From NCBI RefSeq assembly GCF_000344805.1, contig NC_020453.1, positions 5,985,001 to 6,049,000 on the forward strand: a DNA stretch of 64,000 nucleotides. The letters run 5' to 3'. The notes under the pieces were generated by a model. The model was not told where the DNA came from. It searched no databases and worked only from the letters and a program-made list of their open reading frames with translations. A program made the position numbers and the translations under genes. This stretch comes from Bradyrhizobium oligotrophicum S58. Lineage in GTDB: Bacteria > Pseudomonadota > Alphaproteobacteria > Rhizobiales > Xanthobacteraceae. Shown here one piece after another: positions 52,301-61,900 of this stretch (its first letter is position 1; every line of letters starts with the position of its first letter).

Positions 52301-52900
52301 ATACAGCGCGGACAGCTCGCGCACGATGATCCCCATCGACCATCCGTCGAAGACGACGTGGTGCTGGCTGAGCAGCACGACATGTTCATCGTCATCGAGC
52401 CGGATCAGGCTGCTACGGATCAGCGGGCCCGTGGCGAGATCGAACGGCACGGCCATGCTCGCATCGAGCACGCCGCACAGCCGCTGCTCGCGATCGGCAA
52501 GGCCGCGAAGGTCATGCATCTCGAGTGGCAGCCCGGCGTCCAGTGGCAGCAGTTGCACATGCGGCTCACCACCGTGAGCAATGAAGACCGTCCGCAGCGC
52601 CTCATGTCGCGCAAACAGACGGTCGAGGCTGCGACGCCATGCATCGACGTCCAGCCGCCCTCGAAGACGAAGGACTGCATCGATGTGATAGTTCGTATTC
52701 GGGCCTTCGAGCTGCGCCAGCAGCCACAGTTGCTGCTGCGCGTAGGACAATGACAAATTGCGCTCACGATCGACGACGGCGATCGTATCGGCTTCACGTT
52801 TCCCGACGTTGCGGCCACGCGCTCGGGCGGCCAGCGCCAGGCGCTGCAGTGCGTCCGGATCGAGATCCCGCAGGCTCCGCTTGACTGATTCTCTACTCAT
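46319..52900 (-). CDS. Siderophore NRPS, middle subunit, two modules (Phe, Gly)
   Basis: A 2193-residue synthetase ordered C-A-PCP-C-A-PCP, without epimerase or thioesterase. Landmarks: C1 HHVVFDGWS near residue 182; A1 YTSGSTGRPKG about 660; PCP1 LGGHS about 1045; C2 DIYALSPLQEG about 1140 with HHLIGDHST about 1272; A2 YTSGSTGLPKG about 1745; PCP2 LGGDS about 2125. The pocket code of A1 is DAWTVAAVCK, the phenylalanine type of GrsA. A2 reads DILQLGLVWK, the glycine type. The ATG at 52900 shares its A with the stop of the preceding gene and has GGAGGT in front; GTG 52903 is an alternative. The acidic C-terminus (EEVELANE) probably docks to the next subunit. It would add residues 3 and 4 of the peptide. 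Confidence 0.93.
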   Translation of the reverse strand: MSRESVKRSLRDLDPDALQRLALAARARGRNVGKREADTIAVVDRERNLSLSYAQQQLWLLAQLEGPNTNYHIDAVLRLRGRLDVDAWRRSLDRLFARHEALRTVFIAHGGEPHVQLLPLDAGLPLEMHDLRGLADREQRLCGVLDASMAVPFDLATGPLIRSSLIRLDDDEHVVLLSQHHVVFDGWSMGIIVRELSALYGAFVAGEADPLRPLVIQYPDYAAWQRRSLTTERLRQQLDHWTAVLGDAPPLLTLPTDRPRSAPRSVSGAAVPVEIDDELSAEIRRLGLALGATPFVIVLSAWAVVLARLAGQYDLVIGTPTANRTRPEFEGLIGFFVNMLALRLDVSEAPTVAEFIGRVKAAVLTAQDHQDLPFEHLVEVLQPPRQPEYTPIFQVVFAWQSNDLGAFELPGLTVERVPTEQRQIKYDLELDLSESGGRIFGKLNFATALFDETTVERHRAYLLAVLRAIVADIDRPVHRIDLLSAEERSLLLATWNRTQASYPSECCIQELIAEQARRRPSAVALVHDDVRLTYCELEARANRLAHHLVALGAGPDRLVAICQQRGIDTIVSVLATLRAGAAYLPLDPAYPPQRLREIVADAAPILLLCDEDGARTLGAVACPAIDVRRDAPAWAGLPDHAPDVVAAGLTSRHLAYVIYTSGSTGRPKGVMIEHRGLVNLAFAQAALFDVGPHSRIAQFASFSFDASAWDIVMALCSGAELHLLGDREHRDTSGLLNYLSEHRITHATLPPAVLQGRPDLARLADLETLVLAGELPRPELIASLPPSLAVFNAYGPTEATVCATAWRRPPGFVGGVVPIGRPIANARIYLLDAEGLPVPRGAVGEIWIGGAGVARGYLNRPELSAERFAADPFGLTPDARMYRTGDLGRYLADGDIEFLGRNDHQVKIRGFRIELGEIEACLNAHDGVRDSAVLARRDTPGEVKLVAYVVPSGDAGDADEWTRQLRAHLQACLPDYMVPTAIVRVAALPLTPNGKVDRRALPAPDDRAFSHRGHEPAQGAIEQMLADIWCELLGVERVGRNDHFFELGGHSLLIVRLLDRLKRHALSADAHTIFAKPVLRDLAASLQHSREVAIPANVITAKTSAITPEMLPLIALTQAEIDRVVDRVPGGVGNVQDIYALSPLQEGILFHHMLATEGDPYVLVAQMAFSGRDLLDRYLAAVQEVIDRHDVLRTSIVWDGLSTPAQAVWRRAPLNVTEVKLDGDEPAHLQLARRFDPRSSRLDLAQAPLLRFAVARDAETDRLLVLVQLHHLIGDHSTLQAMHHEVRAILSGRRQLLSTPVPFRNLVAQTRDAARQDMQQRFFRDMLSDIDAPTTPFGLINVRSDGEGVSEAKLGMPPALDARLRAQARRLGVSLASLCHIAWGQVLARSSGRKQVVFGTVLFGRMQAGTEIDRSLGLFINTLPLRLDLDGTSVEESVRVTHARLAELMKHEHASLAMAQRCSGVAPPTPLFSAILNFRHAQKDEQPAEAELADPLQGIEWLGVEERTNYPLMLAVDDDGDGLRLTVQVAAPVAPDRVCGMVQQALEQLASALESASHTPIRELDVVPVDDRARLLHSWNATAQKLDTSCLHRQFEAQAAQAPDAIAVVHGEETISYGALNARANRLARRLRDHGVTADVIVGLALERSVTMIVALLAVLKTGGAYLPLDPDYPADRLAHMLDDSGAALLLTQDTLHERFAPALERSGVAAWLLDVTAREANGHTDNLDVDVHPESLAYVIYTSGSTGLPKGVMVRHGAVANFLATMAEHPGIAREDRVLGLTSLSFDIAVLELWLPLTHGVQIVLADCAAAHDPAALKVLVAKHGVTMIQATPSSWRMLLDHEAMQEWIPGGCRILSGGEALAPDLARRLVALSSEVWNLYGPTETTVWSARHRLDAADPTPVLGGPIGNTTLYVLDDDLNLAPIGVAGELFIGGEGLARGYWNRAALSAERFIPDPFGTANARLYRTGDLARWRADGVLEHVGRVDHQVKIRGHRIELGEIEARLRGESGVRDSVVVAQELGGSRQLIGYVSGEDTLDGGSLRMVLSAVLPDYMVPSRVVVLPRLPLTPNGKIDRKALPRPDARANETQRVGPRNPTEAALAVIWAELLHQDDVGVTDNFFELGGDSLVAVQLVGRIKRDLARDLPLKRLFELTTVESMASALAAEQPVKTRSDDIAAMFDLLQEVELANE
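46513..48119 (-). repeat. About 1.6 kb glycine-module block, copy 2 (in the middle NRPS)
   Basis: Partner of 34104-35710. Both copies encode the same glycine-type pocket and the same PCP linker region. The corresponding glycine adenylation domain of the first NRPS (about 53060-54680) is related but clearly more diverged. This ranks the two near-identical copies as the recent duplication or conversion pair. Confidence 0.8.
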
Positions 52901-55900
52901 CACACCTCCGCCTCGATCAGTTCCTGGAGCTCGCGCTCCTCGAATTCCTCCTCGATCAGGCTGATCGAGACGATGCGGGCGAATTCCGCCAATTCGGAAT
53001 GGGCAAACAGCTTGGAGAGCTGTACCGAAACGCCGAACTCCTGCGCGACCCGGCTCATCAGCCGTACGGCGAGCAGCGAGTGGCCGCCGAGCTCGAAGAA
53101 GCGATCGTTGCGGCCGACACGGTCCACGCCGAGGAGCTCCGTCCAGATGCGAGCGAGCGTGATCTCGATTTCCCCGATGGGAGCCTCATACGCGTGCCGT
53201 GAGGTTTCGCCTTGCCAAGGTGACGGCAGCTTGCGGCGGTCGATCTTGCCATTCGGCGTCAGCGGCAGCCGCGGCAGCACCATCACGCGCGATGGCAGCA
53301 TGTAATCCGGCAACAGCGATGCGAGATTCGTGCGCAGTTCGGCGCCATCGAGCCGCTCTTCGCCGCTGACATAGCCGATGAGCTGGCGGTCTCCTCCGAG
53401 CTTCTGCGCCACCACAACGCTGTCGCGCACCCCTGGCAGCTCCAGCAGCCGCGCCTCGATCTCGCCGAGCTCGATTCGATGGCCACGGATCTTCACCTGA
53501 TGGTCGGCGCGGCCGACATAGTCGAGCACGCCATCGGAGCGCCAGCGCACCAGATCACCGGTCCTGTACAGCCGCCCTCCGGCAGCATCGAATGGATCGG
53601 GAATGAACCGCTCCGCGCTCAGCGCGCCACGCTTCCAATAGCCGCGCGCCAAGCCCTCACCGCCGATGAAGAGCTCACCGGCGACATCGACCGGAGCGAG
53701 ATTTAGGTTGGCATCGAGCACATAAAGCGTGGTGTGGCCGATCGGGCCGCCGAGCACCGGCGCCGGATGATCGGCATCGAGCCGATGGCGCGCCGACCAC
53801 ACCGTGGTCTCGGTCGGGCCATACATGTTCCACACGTCGCGCCCGAGCTCCGCCAGCCGTCGCGCCAGATCCGGCGGCAGCGCCTCGCCGCCGCTCAGGA
53901 CGCGGCAACCCCAGGGCAGCCACGGCTCCGATCCCTCGTGATCGATCAGCATGCGCCAGCTCGACGGCGTTGCCTGCATCATCGTCACGCCATGCCTGGC
54001 GACCAGCGCCTTCAGGTCGGAAGGATCATGCGCCGCGCTACGATCGGCCAACACGATCTGCGCGCCGTGGGCCAGCGGCAGCCACAGCTCGAGCACCGCG
54101 ATGTCGAACGACAGCGAGGTCAGTCCGAGCACGCGGTCATCGGAGACGATGCCCGGCTGCTCCGCCATCGCCGCCAGGAAGTTGGTCAGCGCCCCATGGC
54201 GCACCATCACGCCCTTGGGCGATCCGGTCGAGCCGGAGGTGTAGATGACATAGGCGAGGCTCTCGGGGTGAATGGTGACGTCGAGATTGCCGGCCTCGCC
54301 TGCCTCCTCTGCCGCACTGCTATCGAGCAGCCAGGCCTCGGCACCGATCTCGGCCAGCGCCGGCGCAAACCCAGCGTGCAATGTCGCTTGCGTCAGCAGC
54401 AGTCTGGCCCCGCTGTCGCGCACCATGTAGGCGAGACGCTCGGCCGGATAGTCTGGATCGAGCGGCAAATAGGCCGCGCCCGTCTTCAGCACCGCAAGCA
54501 GCGCCACCATCATCATCGGCCCGCGCTCCAGCGCCAGGCCGACCACCATGTCGGCGCCGATGCCCCGGGCTCTCAGTCGCCGCGCCAGCCGGTTCGCCTG
54601 CGCGTTCAGCTCGCCATAGCTCATCGCGTGGTCGCCGCTGATGATCGCGGTCGCATCAGCGGCTCGCGCCGCCTGCGCTTCGATCTGCGTCACGACGCAG
54701 GGCGCCGCGACGTTCAAGGATCGTCCGGATGTCGTCTGGCTGGCAGCGCTTCCGCTCCAACGCAGGATACACGCGAGCGCATCGCAACCGATTGCGTGGA
54801 GACAGCCTGTCGGACGGGTAGCATCAGCCGAGATCTGCGCCAGCCAGTCCCGCATGGCTGCGCTCAGCAGCCGAACCGCGCGCTCACCCAGTTGGGCACG
54901 ATCATAGTTGAAATCCAGCCGAAGCCCTTCAGCGCCATCGAACGCCGCGACTGCGAGCGGATAGTTGGTCGGCGTCACGTGCTCGACCTTGCCGATCCGC
55001 CGCCCCGCACTTTCTTGATCTGTCAGCGCCTGATCGATCGGATAGTTCTCGAACACCATGATGCTGTCGAACAGCGACTGGCCCCCCTCACCCGCAAGGC
55101 GCTGGATCTCGTGCAGCGGCATCCATTCGTAGTCGCGCGCGGCGACGTTCTGCCCTTGCAGGGCCCGAAGCCAGTCCCCGAGCTCGGTCTGCGGATGCGG
55201 GCCGTCGATCAGGGGCAGCGTGTTGATGAACAGCCCGACCATCCCCTCGGCGCCTGCGAGCTCGGCCGGACGTCCTGCGACCGTGACGCCGAAGCAGACG
55301 CGGTCCTGTCCGGTGAATTGCCGCAGCAGCTGCACCCAGGCGCCCTGCAGCAATGTGTTCATCGTGATCCGCTGCTGCGTCGCGAACCGGCGCAGATGCA
55401 CCGTGAGATCGCCGTCCAGAACCGAGGTCACCCGGCCGTGGCCTGTCATCCCTGCAATCGTGCCACTTGCGCGCAACGTGTCTGCCAGACGGGTCGGCTC
55501 ATTGAACTTGCGCAAGGTCCGGCGCCAGAACTCAGCTGCAGCCGTCTGGTCGCGGGTCTGCAGCCAGGCGATGTAGTCGCGGTAGCTGCCTTGCGCGACG
55601 GCCGGCGCTCCGCCGCCGATCTGCTGCAGGACATCGGCGATCAGCCGGGCCGAGCTCCAGCCGTCGAGCACGATGTGATGATGCGTCCAGATCAGCCACA
55701 CCTTGTCCTCATTGAGCCGGATCAGCCGCAGCCGCTGCAGGGGCGGACGCGTGACATCGAAGCCAAGCGCGCGCTCCCGCTGCGCCGCTTCGGCCAACGC
55801 CGCATCGAGATCGCTGCCAGCACGCTGCGCGCCGCGCCAGTCGTCCTCGACGACCGGCGCATCGAGGCGGCGATGGACGATCTGCTGCGCCGCTCCGGAC

Positions 55901-58900
55901 AACTGCTCCCAGACAAATCCGGTCCGCAGCACCGCATGACGCGCGCTTGCCTCCTGCCAAGCCTCGCGCACCTGCGCCGGGCTCACGCCGCGCAGCTCGA
56001 CCGCGAGCTGGTTGACATAGGCGTCGTCCTTGCCGTCGCGGATGGCATGGAACAGCATGCCCTCCTGCATCGGCGATAACGGATAGATGTCTTCGACATT
56101 GCTGCAGTCGAGCGTCGCGCAGAGCCGATCGAGCGCGGCCTGATCGAGCCCCGACAGCGGAACATCCGACGGGGTGAGACAGGGGGGAGTGCCGAGGCAA
56201 TGGTCGACCAGACCACGCAGCGCGGCTTTGTAGAGCTCTGCGAGCCGTTCCACCGTGGCGCGGCGATAGCGACGCCGGCCATAACGGAAGGCAAGGCTAA
56301 GCTGCCCTTCGCGCACCTCGCCATTGACGGTGAGCCACGCCCGCAACGGCGTATCGGCGGCGCGCATCGAGCCGGGAGATTCGGGCGCCATCCGGTATGC
56401 GGCTTTGGCTCCGAGATCCGCGTCGAAGCGGCCGAGATAGTTGAAGACGATCCTGGGGCTTGGCGTCCGCGCCAAGACGTCACGATGCTCGGGCGCACCG
56501 AGATAGCGCAGCACGCCGTAGCCAAGACCGTGGTCGGGTATGGACCGCAAGGTTTCCTTGACGCGCTTGATCAGCGCGCCGTCGGGCTCGCCACCGCCGC
56601 CGAGACGAACCGGGAAAGCGCTCGTGAACCAGCCCACCGTCCGCGTAATGTCGGCCCCGGCGAAGATGTCTTCGCGACCATGGCCTTCGAGCTCGATCGC
56701 GACGTCCTCGCGCCCGCTCCAGTTCCAGATCGCGCGCGAAAGCGCAGCGAGCAGCAGGTCGTTGACCTGGGTGCGGTAGGCGGCCGGTGCGGCCTCGAGC
56801 AACCGCGCGGTCAACGCCGGATCGACGCTCAGCACCACCTCGTCGGCATCGGCTTCGACGTCGACGCCGCCGTGATCATGGTCGCACGGCAAATCGCTGC
56901 CTGACGAGGACGCCAACCAGAACGGCATCTGTTCCGCCAGCCGCTCAGAGCTCGCATGCGCACTCAGCCGCTGCGCCCAGGATGACGGTGAATCGCTATT
57001 CGGCGGCAGGGCGACCGCTGCGCCGCTCGCGATCTGCGCACAGGCGGAGGCGATGTCCTCGAGCAGGATGCGCCAGGATACCCCGTCGACTGCGAGATGA
57101 TGGATGGCGACCAGCAGACGCTGACTGCCGTCGACAAGGTCAAAGCCGACAGCGCGCAGCAAGGTCCCCGAGGCCAGCGAGAGGCTCGCCTGCGCCGCGG
57201 CTGCAATCGCGCCGATGTCACCAAGCTGGACTCCACTTCGGATCCAGAGCAGGTCCGACGCAGCCGGCACGTCGGCTGGCGAGCCCTGCCACACCTCCCC
57301 CACCCGACGATAGGCGATGCGGAGCGCGTCGTGATGCATCACGACAGCCGCAAGTGCACGCTGCAGCACGCTCCATTCGATCTGCGCCTGCGGGATCAGC
57401 AGCACCGCCTGATTGAAGTGATCGCGGTTGGCGATCGTCTCAGAGAAGAACCGCAATTGGATCGGCAGCAGCTCCGCAGCGCCGGCGTTCACGGCGCGGC
57501 GTGCTGCTGCCGGCGACGTCACGGCCGGTGTGGAGGTGGTCACGACCACACCGGCCAGCGCCGCTATCGTCTGCTGCGCGAACATCTGCTTCGGCGTCAG
57601 GATCATGCCGCGCTTGCGCAGCCGCGCGATGATCTGCAGGCTGAGAATGGAATCGCCGCCAAGCTCGAAGAAGTTGTCGTTGCGACCGATGCGGTCGCGA
57701 CCCAGCACCTGCTGCCACACCGCCGCAATCGCCTGCTCGGCCGCTCCGACGGGGGCGGCATAGACGGCAACGGTCTCGTCGTCCGGTTGAGGCAGGGCGG
57801 CACGATCGAGCTTTCCATTCGCCGACAACGGAAGACGCTCAAGCATGATCACGCGCGTCGGCACCATGTAGTCCGGCAACAGTGCCGCAAGCTGCTGCCG
57901 AAGCCCGTCCGGCCGCAACGTCGTGCCAGGTGCAGCCACGCAGTAGGCCACCAGCTCCTGACGCTCCTGGTCGGCGTCGATGGCGCGCGCGACGACAACG
58001 GCGTCGGCGATGCCTTGTCGCGACGTGATCACGCGGGCAATCTCGGCCGGCTCGATGCGGTAGCCGCGCAGCTTTATCTGATCGTCGCGCCGTCCCAGGA
58101 AAATGATGCGCCCCGCCTGATCACAGCGCACGCGGTCGCCGGTGCGATAGAGGCGCTCGCCCGCAGGCCCGAACGGATCGGGAATGAATCGCTCCGCGGT
58201 CTGGCCGGGCGCGCCGCGATAGCCGCGCGCGAGCCCCGCTCCGCCGACATAGAGTTCGCCGGCGGCTCCGCACGGCACTTCGTTCAACGCATCGTCGAGC
58301 ACATGAGCGCGCAGGTTCGCCAGCGGCAGCCCGACGGGGACGGCACCGTGGTCTGCCTCGCCCCATTCATGGGTGGTCACGCCCACCGTGGTCTCGGTCG
58401 GACCGTAGTGATTGATGATCCTGCACTGCGGGCGCAGGCGGCGGACATCCTCGATCAGGGCGGGATCGCTGGGCTCACCGCCAAGGATCAACACGTCGCG
58501 CGGCAGCATGTCGGCCGAGCGGCGCGCCCGCAGCAAGCCGCGCAAATGGCTCGGCACGATCTTGAGAATGCCGACCTCGCCATCACGCATGGCCTGCGCG
58601 AAAGTATCGGCGTCGAATGCCGCATCCGCCGCCAGAAGATTCAAGGTCGCCCCGGAGGCGAGCGCACCGAACAGCACGGTATGGCCGAGATCGGCTGCAA
58701 CGGTCGAGACCATCGCCATGCTGGCCCCTGCCCTCGGCTGCAGCCGCGACAGCAGCGCCTGCACATAGTTTGCGACCGCCCCGTGCGAGACGGCGACGCC
58801 CTTTGGCGCGCCGGTCGATCCGGACGTGTAGATGACGTAGGCGGTTTGCGCCGGATGGGCTCCAAACGGAACGAACACGTCGGAGGAGTCGTTGCCGCGC

Positions 58901-61900
58901 CCTTCGGCGTCGATGACGAGGCAATCCAGCGCTTCCGCAGCGGCCAGACGGTCGACGTCCGCGATCAGCCGGGTGATGGCGCCGTCGTGAAGGATCCGTT
59001 CGATGCGCGCGACCGGCCATGCCGGATCGAGCGGCACATAGGCGCCGCCAGCCTTCAACACGCCGAGCAACGCCGCGACGAAGGCCGGCGACCGTTCGAT
59101 CCATAGCGCCACCGGCGTCTCTCGCGTGACGCCGTGAGCAGCAAGCGCGCGCGCGATCCGGTCCGACCACCGCTCGAGCTCGGCGACGCTGACCTCGATC
59201 TGCCCCTGGCGCAGCGCGATCTGGTCGCCGCGATCAGCAGATGCGGCGGCGATCAGACCGAGCATGTCCGTGAAGGCGAAGCGCCGCACGTCCTGCGCCA
59301 CGACCTGCCGGACATCTCGCGCCAGCGTGAAATCGGCCAGCGGCCGGTCGATGCCGTCGGCGATCTGCTGCAGGAAATCGACGAGCTGACGTCCGACCCG
59401 TTCGACGCTGGCCACGTCGAACAGATCGGTCGCGTAATTGAGGCTCGCGGTCATGTTTGCGGCGCCGTCGACGATGTCGAGCGCGAGATCGAAATGCGAG
59501 CCGGCGAGATCGATGATGCGGGCGTCCGCGCGCAGACCGTCCACCGCGGTGAAGCCGCGCGGCGCCGCCATGTAGTTGAACTTGACCTGGAACAGCGGAT
59601 TGTGTCCGCCCGAGCGGGCCGGCTTCAGCGCATCGACCAGACGGTCGAAGGGGATATCCTGATGCGCAAGCCCGGAGATGACCTCTTCCTTCGCCTGCTC
59701 CAGCAGATCGGCGAAGCTCATGTCGTCCGCGATGTCGGCACGGAGCACCAAGGTGTTGACAAAGCAGCCGATCAGCGATGCGAGCTCCGCCTGCCGGCGT
59801 CCGGCCACGGGCACGCCGACGCGCAGGTCCGACTGGCCGGAGTAGCGAAACAACAGCAATTGATAGGCGGCGAGCAGCAGCATGAACATGCTGACGCGCT
59901 GCTGTCGGGCGAGCGACCGCAGCTTCAGCGCCAGATCCGACGCGATCTCGACATGGATCGTATCGCCGCGATAGCTCTGCACGGGTGGACGTGGCCGATC
60001 GAACGGCAGCACGAGCGGCGAATGCGTCTCGCCGAGCCGCCGGCGCCAGTAAGCGAGCTGCTGGTCGGCCTCGGGGCTGCCGAGCCATTCGCGCTGCCAT
60101 GCCGCGTAGTCGGCATACTGGATCGCAGACGGTGCCGGTAACGTCCCTGCCCCACGCCGGAGCCCGTCATAAATGGCGGATATCTCGGCAAGCAGGACGT
60201 CGAGCGACAGACCATCGGCCACGATATGATGCGCTGTCAGCAGCAGCTCGTACCGGTCGTGGGCAAGCTGCATCAAAACGGCGCGCAGCAGCGGGCCGTG
60301 GGCGAGATCGAACGGCCGGCCCAGTTCGTCTCGTGTGCGCGCTGCGACCCGCTGCGCACGATCGGCCCGGGGGCAGCGGCGCAGATCCTCGACGGCGACA
60401 GGAATGTCGAGCGCCGCATGGATCACCTGCTTGGCGCGGCCATCCTGCGCCACGAAGGTGGTGCGCAGCGCTTCATGGCGAGCGACGACCTCGGTCAGGG
60501 CCTGCACCAGTAACGCCTGGTCGAGATGCCCCTCGAACTGAACCGCGCAGGCAATGGTGTAGGCCGTGCTGTCCGGATCCATGCTCCAGAGGAACCAGAG
60601 CCGCTCCTGCGCCGGCGACAACAGCTCGCGCGCGCCGGGCGGCGCCGCCCGCAGCGGGAGCACTCTGCACTTTCCGTTCGTCGCATCAACCTGGGCCGCA
60701 AGTGCGGCCAGCGTCGGTGCATCGAAGAAGCAGCGAAGGTCCAGCTCGACACCAAAACGGTCGCGCACCATCCCCGCAATCTGCGCAGCGGCGATCGAAT
60801 TGCCGCCGAGCATGAAGAAGTCGTCGTCGCGGCTTACTTGGGCGACACGCAGCACGTCCTGCCAGATCGAAGCAAGACGGCGCTCGGTCTCGCTCGCAAG
60901 CTCTGAAACCAGCAACAGATCGGCGTCCTGGCGTCCCCGCTCGAAGACCATGAAACTGTCGAGCGTGCCCTGCGCCCAGCCGGCCCGGCAGGCCGAGCGT
61001 TGCAGCTTGCCGCTGGTCGTCAGCGGTATGCCTTGGGGGTTGAGCAGAACGACGACCGCCGGATACTCCTGCGTCTGTCTCATCACCGCTTCGCCGATCG
61101 CCTTGATCAGCACGTCCGACGGCGTTCGTCGCAGCACCACCCTGCTGAACTCGGCCGCGATGCCGATCCCTTCGGCTCCGTCGATCTCGACGGGGAACGC
61201 GGCGACGCGGCCTTTCCGAACCGACGTCACGTCCGTCTCGACGGCTTGCTCCAGGTCGAACGGATAGATGTTCTGGCCGCGAACGATCAGCAGATCCTTG
61301 AGCCGGCCGGTCACGACCAGCGTGCCGTCGCGGACAAAGCCGAGGTCGCCGGTCCGCAACCATCGCGCACCGTCGCGTGCGACGAAGGCCTGCGCCGTCG
61401 CCTGCGGATTGTTCCAGTAGCCCTTCGCCACACTCGGACCTGCGACCCAGATCTCGCCGATCTCGTTGGCGTCAGCCTCGGCGGACGCATCGGATCTCAT
61501 GATCCGCACCGCATGACCGTCAGCCACGGTGCCGCACGCCATCAGGTCGGTACCTTCGTCCGCCTCCGCAATACGTCCGCTGCCCAGCGCGACCGGATCG
61601 AGCGTCTGACACGCGGCCTGGCTTTGGCGATCCCCCGCCGTTACCAGCAGGGTTGCCTCAGCCAGGCCGTAGCATGGCGTCAGCGCACGAGAATCGAAGC
61701 CGGTGGTCCGAAAGCGCTCCGCAAAACGCTCGAGCGTTGCGCGGCGGACGAATTCAGAACCGGAAAACGCGAACCGCCATCGGCTCAGGTCGAGACGCGC
61801 GATGGCTTCGTCGGACACCCGGTCCACGCACAACGCGAATGCAAAGTCCGGCCCGCCACTGCATGTGCCGCCATGGCGATGAATTGCGTCGAGCCAGCGC

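Noticed and set aside
48761..52753. A plus-strand open frame of 1330 codons opposite the middle NRPS
   Set aside because: It is antisense to a well-supported NRPS, is Arg/Gln/His-rich without domains, and arises from GC-rich codon bias. Similar long antisense frames at 6488-8683, 10398-12650, 14120-16159 and 30163-32811 were rejected for the same reason.
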